NCBI RefSeq assembly: GCF_030285625.1
Contig: NZ_CP127294.1
Span: 2,552,001 to 2,616,000, forward strand
Length of the DNA stretch: 64,000 bases
Source of the DNA: Amycolatopsis sp. 2-15
Lineage (GTDB): Bacteria; Actinomycetota; Actinomycetes; Mycobacteriales; Pseudonocardiaceae
Reading direction: 5' to 3'
A program made the translations under genes and the position numbers. The notes under the pieces are model-generated. The model was not told the origin of the DNA and did not search any database. It saw nothing but the letters and a program-made list of their open reading frames with translations. This document shows, in pieces, positions 26,737-35,725 of the stretch. The first letter of the stretch is position 1; every line of letters begins with the position of its first letter.

Positions 26737-27123
26737 GTGCCGACCGGCAAGGTCAAGTGGTACGACGCGGAGAAGGGGTTCGGGTTCGTCACGCAGGACG
26801 GCGGAGCCGACGTCTACATCCGCAAGGCCGCGCTGCCGCAGGGCGTCGAGGGGCTCAAGGCCGGGCAGCGGCTGGAGTTCGGCGTCGCCGACGGCCGTCG
26901 CGGGCCGCAGGCGCTCTCCGTCCGGCTGCTGGACCCGCCGCCGTCGGTCGCCGAAGCGCGCCGGCGTCCCGCCGAGGAGTTGCACGGCCTGATCGAAGAC
27001 ATGATCAAGCTCCTCGAGCTGAAGGTCCAGCCCGACCTGCGGCGCAATCGCTACCCGGATCGCAAGAACACCAAGCAGATCGCGGAGATCATGCGCGCGG
27101 TCGCCCGGGACATCGACCCCTAA
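26737..27123 (+). CDS. Cold-shock domain protein with C-terminal extension
   Basis: A 128-residue nucleic-acid-binding protein. Residues 1-66 form the cold-shock domain ([20 protein letters not shown] with RNP1 GFGFV). The usual VFVH of RNP2 is replaced by [10 protein letters not shown] ~60-residue basic extension follows ([39 protein letters not shown]), as in actinobacterial CspB-like proteins; Rv0871 sits at this position in M. tuberculosis. GTG at 26737 (MPTGKVKW) is the family start. TACGCT (26656-26661) is a possible -10. Confidence 0.88.
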   Translation: MPTGKVKWYDAEKGFGFVTQDGGADVYIRKAALPQGVEGLKAGQRLEFGVADGRRGPQALSVRLLDPPPSVAEARRRPAEELHGLIEDMIKLLELKVQPDLRRNRYPDRKNTKQIAEIMRAVARDIDP

Positions 27124-27140
27124 AGACCCGCACTGTCATC

Positions 27141-27172
27141 GGTGAAGGGCATCTCGACGGGTGCCCTTCACC
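27141..27172. terminator. Terminator between the cold-shock and DUF2771 genes
   Basis: GGTGAAGGGC (27141-27150) pairs perfectly with GCCCTTCACC (27163-27172), between two convergent genes. Confidence 0.8.
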
Positions 27173-27186
27173 GCCCGTGCACGGGA

Positions 27187-27663
27187 TCAGGCGGGCTGCA
27201 CCTGCAACGACCACAGGGCCGAGGTGATCGGCTCCGCGTCGTCGGGGTCACCCGTGCGGCTGACCACGGTGGCCTGCGCGATCTCCACCACCACGATCTG
27301 GTCGTCCTTGGTGGGCGGCGTCGCGGTGTAGGCGTAGCGGTCGCCGCTGGTGATGATTTCTTCCTTCAACGGCTGCGGCTGGCCCTTGCTGTTGACGAAC
27401 TGCACCGTCACCTTCCACGGACCTTCCGCGACCTCCTTCGGCACGGAGATCTGCACGGACTTGCCCGGGCGCAGCTTCAGCGTGCCCGCGGCGCCGGGGT
27501 TGGCGGCGCAGATGCCGGTCCTCACATCGCAGTTGCCGATGGGCCCGACGTTGATCGTGTGCCCATCGCCGTAGAACGTCACCTCGGCCGGTGGGGGCGC
27601 CGAACAGCCGGCCACGGCGAGACCACCGGCCGCGAGCACGGCCACCAATCGGGAACGTCGCAT
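27187..27663 (-). CDS. DUF2771 lipoprotein
   Basis: A 158-residue lipoprotein with lipobox LAVAGC near residue 20. The beta-rich DUF2771 domain includes a disulfide-type pair (GNCDVRTGICAANPGAAG) and SVQISVPKEVAEGPWKVTVQF. Function unknown; it neighbours the MFS gene as Rv0875c does Rv0876c. ATG 27663 is 10 bp from the MFS stop, suggesting cotranscription downstream of the transporter. Confidence 0.85.
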   Translation of the reverse strand: MRRSRLVAVLAAGGLAVAGCSAPPPAEVTFYGDGHTINVGPIGNCDVRTGICAANPGAAGTLKLRPGKSVQISVPKEVAEGPWKVTVQFVNSKGQPQPLKEEIITSGDRYAYTATPPTKDDQIVVVEIAQATVVSRTGDPDDAEPITSALWSLQVQPA

Positions 27664-27673
27664 GGTGCGAAGA

Positions 27674-29665
27674 TTACCGGCGCTCTCGGGACGCGCCCTG
27701 CGCGGGGAAGCTGCCGGTCGGTTCGGGCCGCAGTGGCCGGTTTCCGCCCAGTCCCGGCAAGAGCGAGCCGCCGCGTTGCACGAGGTAGGTCTGCGTGAGG
27801 CCGACGCCGAGCAGCACCGTGACCACGAGGAAGCCGATCCAATACGTTGGCGGCAGCAGCAGGCCCACGGCGCCGCCGAAGCACCAGGCCAGCTGCAGCA
27901 CCGTTTCCGAGCGGCCGAACGCCGACGCACGCGACTGCTCCGGCAGGTCTTCCTGGATCACGGCGTCGAGGCTGATCTTCGCGAGCGCGCTCGCCGTGGC
28001 GCCGACGAGGCCGACGACCGCGGCCGTCGCGAGTCCGGGCAGGAGCGTGGCGATGAGCGTCACACCCGTGCACGCGGCCACGCACCACACGATCACCTGG
28101 TCCGGCGAGCCGAACTGCAGGCGTGAGCCCAGCGCGTTGCCGACGAAGCCCCCCGCCCCGGCCGCGGCGCCGATGATGCCCAGCAGGAGCAGCTGCATGA
28201 ACGGGCTGTGGCCCGTGCCCTCCGTCTGCGCCTTCACCGCGAACGCGGCGAACATCATGAGGAAGCCGGTGAGCACGCGCACGGACCCGTTGCCCCACAA
28301 GGCGACCACGATGTGGCGGCCCATCGGCTGGCGCTGCTTCTTCTGCTTCGGCTCGGGCCGCGCCGACAGCGACGTGGGCACCTCGCCCTCCGTCACCTCG
28401 ACCCACGACGGGATCCGCATCGACTGCACGGCCGCGGCCACACAGATCAATGCGGTGAACCACAGCGCGCCGGCCGAACCGCTGAGCGCGTTGACGCCGC
28501 TGGCCAGCCCGCCGAACACGCCGGCGGCCACCAGACCGAAGATCGTGAGCCGCGCGTTGGTCTTCGACAGCGTGATCTCCGGCGGCACCACGCGGGGCGT
28601 GATGGCTGCCTTGAGCACGGTGAACGACTTCGACAGCACCATCATCCCGAGCGCGGCGGGGTAGAGCAGCCAGTCGTCGAAGTGCAGCGCCATGACCACG
28701 GCCATGAGGCCCTGGCCGATCGACGCCACGCACATCGCGAGGCGGCGGCCGCGCTGGATCTTGTCCAGCGCCGGGCCGATCACGGGCGCGACGAGCGCGA
28801 ACGGGGCGATGGTGATCAGCAGGTACAGCGCCACTTTGCCCTTGCTCTCGCCGCTGGTGGCGGCGAAGAAGAGCGTGTTGGCGAGCGCGATGGCCATGGC
28901 GGCGTCGCTGGCGTAGTTGAGCATCACCGCGTACATCAGCGAGGTGAGGCCCGACTTGTCCGCGCCGTCGGCCTTGGTGGCGCGCTGGAACATGCCGATG
29001 GCCTGGCCGCTCAGCTGCCGGCTGCGCAACGCGGCGACGCGCGTGACGGTGATCTTCTTCGGCAGCTTCGGGATCGAGCCCGCGCCCGGCACGGCCGTGG
29101 TGCGGAGTTCTTCGTCACGGTCGGGGTCGACGCGGGGCTCGCCCGCGTAGCCGCCGGTGTCGTAGTGCTCGTATTCGCCGCTGCCGGGCCGTGGGTTCTC
29201 CGGGCGTGGCCGCACGGGTTCGGTGCGGTGGTCCTGCGACGGGTACGGCCGGGCACCCCTGGGCGGCGGCGGGCGGTGGCCAAGGGGGACGGCGCCGGTC
29301 GGGGCCTCGTCGGCCGTCGGGGTGCGGGGCTCGTCGTAGAACGGGCTTCGGGCGCGCGGCTCCCGGCCTTCGGCGGGGATGCGCTCGGGACGGGCGCGGG
29401 GCTCGTACCGCTCTTCGTGCCGCTCGGGCCTCGCGCGCGGTGGGACCTGCCGGGTCGGGGGCTCCGCCGCGACGCCCCGGGTCGGTGGTTCGACCGGGTG
29501 CGCGGCGGGGTCCGCGCGAGTGGGCTGCGGTGAGTCGCGCCAGGAGCGGGCCTGGGCGGCGCTGGGCTCCGGCGTCCACTTGCGCTTGGACTTCCGGCCG
29601 CGACCCTTGCCCGACCGCCCGGAGAAGGTGCCGTCGGGTTCGGAGTGCGAACCGAAGAGTGCCAC
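27674..29665 (-). CDS. MFS transporter with long cytoplasmic N-terminal domain
   Basis: A 663-residue protein. The first ~215 residues are disordered and rich in Arg/Pro/Glu (multiple RPER and EPPTR segments). They are followed by 12 predicted hydrophobic segments of an MFS fold, from about residue 230 (AVMLNYASDAAMAIALANTL) to 630. The Rv0876c family shares this arrangement; substrate unknown. GTG start at 29665. The tail may be a regulatory or interaction region; it is far longer than the loops of typical MFS proteins. Confidence 0.87.
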   Translation of the reverse strand: MALFGSHSEPDGTFSGRSGKGRGRKSKRKWTPEPSAAQARSWRDSPQPTRADPAAHPVEPPTRGVAAEPPTRQVPPRARPERHEERYEPRARPERIPAEGREPRARSPFYDEPRTPTADEAPTGAVPLGHRPPPPRGARPYPSQDHRTEPVRPRPENPRPGSGEYEHYDTGGYAGEPRVDPDRDEELRTTAVPGAGSIPKLPKKITVTRVAALRSRQLSGQAIGMFQRATKADGADKSGLTSLMYAVMLNYASDAAMAIALANTLFFAATSGESKGKVALYLLITIAPFALVAPVIGPALDKIQRGRRLAMCVASIGQGLMAVVMALHFDDWLLYPAALGMMVLSKSFTVLKAAITPRVVPPEITLSKTNARLTIFGLVAAGVFGGLASGVNALSGSAGALWFTALICVAAAVQSMRIPSWVEVTEGEVPTSLSARPEPKQKKQRQPMGRHIVVALWGNGSVRVLTGFLMMFAAFAVKAQTEGTGHSPFMQLLLLGIIGAAAGAGGFVGNALGSRLQFGSPDQVIVWCVAACTGVTLIATLLPGLATAAVVGLVGATASALAKISLDAVIQEDLPEQSRASAFGRSETVLQLAWCFGGAVGLLLPPTYWIGFLVVTVLLGVGLTQTYLVQRGGSLLPGLGGNRPLRPEPTGSFPAQGASRERR

Positions 29666-29703
29666 GTGTCAATCCTGCCTCATCAGGGTGCCGTTCCGCC
29701 CGG

Positions 29704-30501
29704 TCACGTGCCGTTCTGTGTCCCGGAGGTGCCGGCGGGGACGAACTTCACCCGGTACATCGCGGGCCAGAGCTTGCCCGTGACGAGGAATTCGTCGGTG
29801 CCGGGGACGGCCGCGATGCCGTTGAGCACGTCTTCTCCGGGGTCGACGGGGGTGCGGAGCTTGCTCGCGTCGATTCGTCCGGTGATCTGTCCGGTTTTGG
29901 CATCGATGCGCAGGATGGTGCCGGTTTTCCACACGTTCGCGTACACCGTGTCACCGACGCACTCGAGTTCGTTGAGCTGGTCCACGCCGACGTCGACGCT
30001 CCCGGTGACCGCAAACGTCTGCGGGTCACGGAACGTGAGCTGTGCGGTGCCGTTGCTCATGACCAGTCGGCTGCTGGGCTGGTGGCACAGGCCCCAGCCC
30101 TCGCCGTCGAAGGGCACGCGGCGCAGCTCGGCCAAAGTTTTCGAATCGCGTTCGATGGCGAAGCCGTCCTGCCAGGTCAGCTGCCACAACTTGGGCCCGA
30201 GGATGGTGATGCCCTCCGCGAACAGCGGCGACGGCAGCGCCACGCGCGTGGCCGGCTGCTGACCGGCGGGGCCCGCGGTGAGCGCGGACTCGCCGGAGAG
30301 GCCGCGGCTCTCGTACAGCGTCGAGCCGGCGAACTCGAGGCCCTCGGTGAAGGCCGACGTGTCGTGCGGCAGCGTCTGCAGCACCTGCACGGTGAGGTCT
30401 TCGGGCGCCGGTCGTGTCGCCTGCGTGCCGGCGCAGCCGCCGAGCAGGGCCACCGCCAGCAGCGGCCAGATCAACGGGGTTCGCGTCGGGGGAGTGCGCA
30501 C
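29704..30501 (-). CDS. Glutaminyl-peptide cyclotransferase, lipoprotein
   Basis: A 265-residue beta-propeller enzyme of the plant/bacterial glutamine cyclotransferase family, converting N-terminal Gln to pyroglutamate. It has a lipobox LLGGCAG near residue 24, then FTEGLEFAGSTLYESRGLSG, the family hallmark. LWQLTWQDGFAIERD, LNELECVGDTVYANVW and VLNGIAAVPGTDEFLVTGKLWP follow. Extracytoplasmic and lipid-anchored. GTG at 30501 is chosen to place the signal peptide correctly. Confidence 0.9.
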   Translation of the reverse strand: MRTPPTRTPLIWPLLAVALLGGCAGTQATRPAPEDLTVQVLQTLPHDTSAFTEGLEFAGSTLYESRGLSGESALTAGPAGQQPATRVALPSPLFAEGITILGPKLWQLTWQDGFAIERDSKTLAELRRVPFDGEGWGLCHQPSSRLVMSNGTAQLTFRDPQTFAVTGSVDVGVDQLNELECVGDTVYANVWKTGTILRIDAKTGQITGRIDASKLRTPVDPGEDVLNGIAAVPGTDEFLVTGKLWPAMYRVKFVPAGTSGTQNGT

Positions 30502-30551
30502 GGGAACAGCCTGGCACGGGCGGCGCGGATGCGTGCGGCACAATTGGGGGC

Positions 30552-32501
30552 ATGACGTTGCTGTTGACCCTGGACGACGGCTCTATCCAGCGGAAGCTCG
30601 CGGACGCGGAAGACTTTGCGCGCGCGGCTGTGCTGGCGGACGCCCCGGCCGAGCAGGTCGGCGAACACGTCGGCGTGACCTCCGAGGACGCCGTCTCGGC
30701 GACCCACCTGTTCGAGGCGTCGGTGCCCGGCTACCGCGGCTGGCGCTGGGCCGTGACGGTCGCTGTCGCCGGCCTGGACGAGCCGGTGACCGTGAGCGAG
30801 CTCGCCCTCCTGCCCGGCCCGGCGTCCCTCGTGGCGCCCACGTGGGTCCCCTGGGAGCAACGCGTACGCGCCGGCGACCTCGGCGTGGGCGACATCTTCC
30901 CCGCCGACAAGGACGACCCGCGCCTCGCGCCCGCGTACCTGCAGTCCGACGACCCGGCCGTCGAAGAGGTCGCCCACGACGTCGGCCTGGGCCGCGTCCA
31001 CGTCCTCTCCCGCTACGGCCGCCAGGACGCCGCCACCCGCTGGCACGGCGGCGAGTTCGGCCCGCGCTCCGACATGGCCCGGAGCGCGCCGGCGACTTGT
31101 GGGTCTTGTGGCTTCTTCGTGCCGCTCGCCGGGTCTTTGCGCGGAGCGTTCGGGGTGTGCACGAACGACATCGCGCCCGCGGACGGGCACGCGGTCGACG
31201 TGGAGTACGGCTGCGGAGCGCATTCCGAGGTGGAGGTGGAGATCACCTCCTCGATCCCGGTGGCGGAACTGGTTTATGACGATTCGTTGATCGACTTTGT
31301 GTCGGATGGTGAGGCTTCGCCTGCTGCTGCTTCCGCTGAGCCTTCGCCTTCACTGACGGCGGAGGCTTCCTCGGCGGCTGCCGAAGAGGCCTCCGCCGCG
31401 GCGACGGTGGAGCCCGAGGCCGCCGCCGAGGTTGCTGCGGTTGAGGTCGCGCTCGAGGAGACGGCCTCGGCTGGGGTCACCGAAACTCCGGCTGCGGAGA
31501 CCCTTGCGACGAACGCCGCTGCGGAGACTGCTTCGGCTGCTTCCTCGGACACTGCCGCGCCGGCTGCCACGGTCACGACGCCGGAGACTCCGACCGCCGA
31601 TGCCACGACTGCGACGGCACCGGAGGCAACTGCCGACACTTCGGCGGACGCGGCGACGCCAGCACTTCATGCGATTGCCGACTCTGCGGCCGCGCCCTCG
31701 CAGCCCGAGGTGACTGCCTCGACCGAGCCAGCCGCGGCGACCTCGACTCCGGAGGCGGCTCCCGCCGCCGATGCGGTGGGGTTGACCCCGGCTGCCGCAG
31801 ATGCGACTTCGCAGACGGCTCCCGGGGAACGGGCCGCAGAGCTTTCGACCGACTCGATCGCTGAGCCGACTTCGGTCACGACGGCGCCGGGTGCCGCTGC
31901 CGACACCGCGGCCGTGACCTCGGAGCCCGAAGCCGCTACCCCTGTTAAGCCGACAGGTGCGGCCTGGGAAGCAGTGGGGCTGTGGGCGGATCACGCTGCC
32001 GAGCAGGATTCGGCATCGGCCGGCGAGGTGCAGGCCGGAGCTTCTGAGCAAGCTGCTGCCGAGCCGACTGCGCAGGGTGGCGCGGGTGCGGAGACCACTG
32101 CGGTCGCCGACATTGCGGTGCCCGAGGAGCCGGCGGTTTCCGCGGCAGACGAGATCGCCCAGAGCGCGGCGCCGGAAGCGACCACGGTCGACGAGTCGGC
32201 TGCGGAGTCGTTCGAAGAAGCTGCCGGCGATTCTGCCGAAGCCGCCGAGGCGACCGATGCCGCGAACGCGGCGGACGCCACTGACGTGCGCGAAGGTGCC
32301 GAAGCTGCCACCGCGACTGAAGCCTCCGAAGCGCCGGAAACGGCCGAGGTCGCTGAAGTCGGCCAGGTTGCCGAAGCGGGCGAAGCGAACCACGCTGGCG
32401 AAGCGGCCCACGCCACCGAAGCGGGCGAAGCGAACCACGCCGCAGAAGTGGAGACCGGCGAGGCGCAGCGCGGCGCTGAGAGTGGTGACGGCCTCCGGTG
32501 A
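30552..32501 (+). CDS. DUF3027 protein with a ~390-residue Ala/Glu tail
   Basis: Residues 1-~255 are the DUF3027 domain (Rv0877 position), including four cysteines in CGSCGFF...GVCTND...YGCGAHSEV that look like a zinc ribbon. Typical relatives end near here. This one continues for ~390 residues of Ala, Glu, Thr and Ser with degenerate repeats such as GEANHA and EAxEA. No stop or frameshift separates the parts. The protein ends in a GTGA overlap with the sacsin-like ATPase gene, so the two are coupled. ATG at 30552 follows GGGGG. Function unknown. Confidence 0.85.
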   Translation: MTLLLTLDDGSIQRKLADAEDFARAAVLADAPAEQVGEHVGVTSEDAVSATHLFEASVPGYRGWRWAVTVAVAGLDEPVTVSELALLPGPASLVAPTWVPWEQRVRAGDLGVGDIFPADKDDPRLAPAYLQSDDPAVEEVAHDVGLGRVHVLSRYGRQDAATRWHGGEFGPRSDMARSAPATCGSCGFFVPLAGSLRGAFGVCTNDIAPADGHAVDVEYGCGAHSEVEVEITSSIPVAELVYDDSLIDFVSDGEASPAAASAEPSPSLTAEASSAAAEEASAAATVEPEAAAEVAAVEVALEETASAGVTETPAAETLATNAAAETASAASSDTAAPAATVTTPETPTADATTATAPEATADTSADAATPALHAIADSAAAPSQPEVTASTEPAAATSTPEAAPAADAVGLTPAAADATSQTAPGERAAELSTDSIAEPTSVTTAPGAAADTAAVTSEPEAATPVKPTGAAWEAVGLWADHAAEQDSASAGEVQAGASEQAAAEPTAQGGAGAETTAVADIAVPEEPAVSAADEIAQSAAPEATTVDESAAESFEEAAGDSAEAAEATDAANAADATDVREGAEAATATEASEAPETAEVAEVGQVAEAGEANHAGEAAHATEAGEANHAAEVETGEAQRGAESGDGLR

Positions 32502-35317
32502 GTGAGGGCGTGGGGGCGGATCCGTTCGGGACGGGGCGGCTGCGTGAGGCGATGTTGCGCGCGTGGCGGGACTCGCCGACGCGGTTTGTGGAGGACACGA
32601 ACGCCGAGCGGGACCTGAGGGTCGGGGCGTATCGCGATCGGCTCTTCGTGGAGCTGGCGCAGAACGCGGCGGATGCGGCGCAGGCGGCCGATGAACCCGG
32701 CCGGGTGAAGGTGTCTGTTGTGGACGGTGAACTCAGGTTCGCCAACACCGGGGCACCGCTGGATACGCGGGGTGTGGAGTCGTTGGCGTCGTTGCGGGCG
32801 TCGGCGAAGGAGCGGCTGGGCACGGTCGGGCGGTTCGGCGTCGGGTTTGCCGCGGTGTTGACCGTGTCCGATGAGCCGCGGGTTGTTTCCACCGGCGGTG
32901 GGGTGCGGTTCTCCGCGGAGCGCACGCGGGAGGCGGCCGGGCGGGACGGGGATGTGCCCGTGCTGCGGCTGCCGTGGCCGTCGGAGGAGGCTCCGCCGGA
33001 GGGGTTTGACACGGAGGTGCGGCTGCCGCTGCGGGAGCCGGAGAGTGGGAAGGCGTTGCTGGACGCCCTCCAGGAAGAGATTTCCGATCTGTTGCTTGCC
33101 TTGCCGTGGTTGGGTGAGGCCGAAGTGGACGGTCGGGTTTGGACACGCACTGGCGCGGATCAGGTTGAGATCGCCGGGCCCGGGAAGGGCCAAAGGTGGC
33201 TGACGCACGAGGGCTGGGCCGTGCCGATCGACGCGGACGGGGTGCCGCAGCCGCTGGACGAAGACGTGTTGCACGCGCCGACGCCGACGGATGAGGCGTT
33301 GTCGCTGCCGGCGCGGTTGATCGCGCCCGTGCCGTTGGAGCCGTCGCGGCGGAGGGTGCTGCCGGGGGCGGCGCTGGATGAGGCGATCGCGGCGGCGGCC
33401 GGGAAATACGTCGGGCTCGTCAAGGCCGTGCCGCAGGAGCATCGGTTTGCACTGGTGCCCCAGGCCGGGTTCCCGCGGTCCACAGTGGACGCGCAGCTGA
33501 GGGACCAGGTGTTCGCCGAGCTGGCGACGCAGCCGTGGTTGTCCACCATGGACAACAAAGAGGTGTCCGGCCGGCAGGCCAAGGTGCTCGACGTCGACGT
33601 GCCGGACCTGCCGCCGTTGCTGGCTGACCTCGTGCCGGGGCTGGTGGCCGCGCCGGCGGGGGCGGCGCGGGCGCTGAAGCCCGTGTCGGCGCAGGCGATC
33701 GGCATCGAAGACGTGCTGGAGGTGCTCACCGGGATCGACCGTGAACCCGGGTGGTGGCACCGGCTTTACGCGGCGCTCGCCGTGGCCGTGGACACGCACG
33801 AGGTGTCGCCGGCGCAGCTCGACGGGCTGCCGGTGCCGTTGTCCGACGGGCGAACGTTGCCCGGTGCGCGCGGCACACTGCTGCTCGACGGATCCAGTGA
33901 GCTGCTCGAACTTCTGTCCGATGTGGACGTTCCGGGGCTGCGCCTGGTGCACCCCGCGGCGGCGCACCCGTTGCTGGAACGCTTGGGCGCCAGGCACGCC
34001 GACGCCCGCCAGCTGCTCGAAGCCGAGCAGGTGCAGTACGCCGTGGAACGCAGCGTGGAAGACGTCCGGTCCGGTTTGGACGGGATGAACCTCGCGGGCG
34101 CCGTGCTGAGGCTGATCGCGGAGTGCGGTGACGACGCGCCGGAGTGGGCGGGTGCGCTCGCCCTCCCGTCCGAAGACGGCTGGCGTCGCGCCGACGAGCT
34201 CGTGCTGCCGACCTCGCCGCTGATGGACGTGTTCGACCCCGAAGTGTTCGAAGAGGACGGTGCGCTTTCCGTTCTCGACGAGGAGTTCGCCGACGACTGG
34301 CCACAGTCGACACTCGAAGCGGTCGGCGTGCTTGACTCGTTCGCCGTCGTCCGCGACGAGGAGCCGCACGAGCCCGATCACGGCCTGCCGGACGAAGACG
34401 CGTGGTGGGACTCGGCCGAGCCCACCACTGTCCTGGCGATCCGGGACCTCGACCTCGTCGCCGACGACGCGTGGCCCGCCGCGCTGCGCCTCATCGCCGC
34501 GCGCCCCGAGACGTGGCAGGCGCTGCACGCACCCGAGGGCCACGCGGGCTGGTGGCTCGCCCGCTACGCCCTGCTGGCCGGCGAAGCGCCCGGCTCCTGG
34601 CGCCTGCCCGCCGCGGCCGACCTCGCCGGCCTCTACGACGAGGTGCCCGACCTCGGGCTCACCGCCGAACTGCTCCAGGCCGCCGGCGTCCGGACCACGC
34701 TCGACCTCGCGACGGCCGAAGACGTCACCGACCTGCTCGACCGCCTCGGGGACCCCGCCCGCACGCTCACCCCCGGCCTAGCCGCGCGCGCTCACCGCGC
34801 GCTCGTGCTCTCGCCCGTGGACGTCGACGACCTCGACGCCCCGGCCCGCGTCCGCGCGGCCGACGCGAGCGTGGCCGACGCCGACAAGGCCGTGGTCCTC
34901 GACGTCCCGTGGCCGGCTTCGGCGCTGCCGGCGACGAAGATCATCGCCGCCCCCGAAGACCCCGAACGCCTCGCCGAACTGCTCGACGTGCCCCTCGCCG
35001 GCGCTCTGGCCGGCGAGGTGACCAGCACCGGCGAGTACGTCGCCTGGGCCGACCTGCCCGCGATCCGCCTCGTCGCCGACCAGCTCGGCCTCACCGTGCC
35101 CGAGAGCGGCCCGCTGCTGCACGACGTGCTCACCGTGACCGTCGACGGCACCACCGCCGACGTCCCGTGGTGGTCGGACGAGGACAACCGCCTCCACGCC
35201 GCCGACACGTCAGAAGGTCTGGCCCGCGCGTTCGCCTGGGCCACCGACCACTGGACCGAGCGCTACCGCATCACCGCACTGCTCGACGACCCGGCGCCGC
35301 ACACGTTCCTGAACTAG
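32498..35317 (+). CDS. Sacsin-like N-terminal GHKL ATPase domain protein
   Basis: A 939-residue cytoplasmic protein. Residues ~45-150 form a Bergerat (Hsp90/GHKL) ATP-binding fold. FVELAQNAADAA is the N-box with Glu and Asn, DGELRFANTGAPLDT carries the next motif and GRFGVGFAAVL the glycine-rich lid. This domain is shared with sacsin and Hsp90. The remaining ~750 residues are acidic and Leu-rich with no domain I recognise. Coupled by a 4-base overlap to the DUF3027 gene. A chaperone-like role is inferred from the fold only. Confidence 0.82.
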   Translation: MSEGVGADPFGTGRLREAMLRAWRDSPTRFVEDTNAERDLRVGAYRDRLFVELAQNAADAAQAADEPGRVKVSVVDGELRFANTGAPLDTRGVESLASLRASAKERLGTVGRFGVGFAAVLTVSDEPRVVSTGGGVRFSAERTREAAGRDGDVPVLRLPWPSEEAPPEGFDTEVRLPLREPESGKALLDALQEEISDLLLALPWLGEAEVDGRVWTRTGADQVEIAGPGKGQRWLTHEGWAVPIDADGVPQPLDEDVLHAPTPTDEALSLPARLIAPVPLEPSRRRVLPGAALDEAIAAAAGKYVGLVKAVPQEHRFALVPQAGFPRSTVDAQLRDQVFAELATQPWLSTMDNKEVSGRQAKVLDVDVPDLPPLLADLVPGLVAAPAGAARALKPVSAQAIGIEDVLEVLTGIDREPGWWHRLYAALAVAVDTHEVSPAQLDGLPVPLSDGRTLPGARGTLLLDGSSELLELLSDVDVPGLRLVHPAAAHPLLERLGARHADARQLLEAEQVQYAVERSVEDVRSGLDGMNLAGAVLRLIAECGDDAPEWAGALALPSEDGWRRADELVLPTSPLMDVFDPEVFEEDGALSVLDEEFADDWPQSTLEAVGVLDSFAVVRDEEPHEPDHGLPDEDAWWDSAEPTTVLAIRDLDLVADDAWPAALRLIAARPETWQALHAPEGHAGWWLARYALLAGEAPGSWRLPAAADLAGLYDEVPDLGLTAELLQAAGVRTTLDLATAEDVTDLLDRLGDPARTLTPGLAARAHRALVLSPVDVDDLDAPARVRAADASVADADKAVVLDVPWPASALPATKIIAAPEDPERLAELLDVPLAGALAGEVTSTGEYVAWADLPAIRLVADQLGLTVPESGPLLHDVLTVTVDGTTADVPWWSDEDNRLHAADTSEGLARAFAWATDHWTERYRITALLDDPAPHTFLN

Positions 35318-35333
35318 CGACAACCGGAGACGA

Positions 35334-35600
35334 CTAGAGACGCTGGGCCGACTTCGACCCCCGCCGAGCCGCCGCGCGCTGCCAGAAGATGATGCCGAAG
35401 CCGATGAACCCCAGGACGATCCCGGCGAACGCCGTCCACACCCACACGCCGTCGGCGACGAAAAAGAGCACCACCAGCGCGACGGCCCACAGCGAGGTAC
35501 CTACGATCACCACCGGGGTCAGGTCGGTCAGGCGCTTGGGCAGGTCCGGCGTGTGCCGCAACGAGCCCGTAACCTCCGCGGGATTGATCGGTTCATCCAC
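35334..35600 (-). CDS. DUF2530 small membrane protein
   Basis: An 88-residue protein with two hydrophobic helices (VVIVGTSLWAVALVVLFFVA and VWTAFAGIVLGFIGFGIIFW) and a basic C-terminus (QRAAARRGSKSAQRL), as in the DUF2530 family; Rv0879c is at this position. GTG at 35600 is the family start. It is divergent from the permease gene and convergent with the sacsin-like gene. Function unknown. Confidence 0.82.
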   Translation of the reverse strand: MDEPINPAEVTGSLRHTPDLPKRLTDLTPVVIVGTSLWAVALVVLFFVADGVWVWTAFAGIVLGFIGFGIIFWQRAAARRGSKSAQRL

Positions 35601-35725
35601 GTGGTGAAGGCTACCCCGGACGTTCGGACACACGGCGACGCAGGACCTGGCAGGACGCCGCCGAACATGAGAAGACTGACCACGGCATCAAGGCAGCACA
35701 GCAGCACGCAAGACAGGGGCAGGGC

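Noticed and set aside
31991..34543. 850-codon minus-strand frame across DUF3027 and the sacsin-like gene
   Set aside because: Antisense shadow with low-complexity Arg/Gln/Pro sequence; it spans two coupled plus-strand genes.
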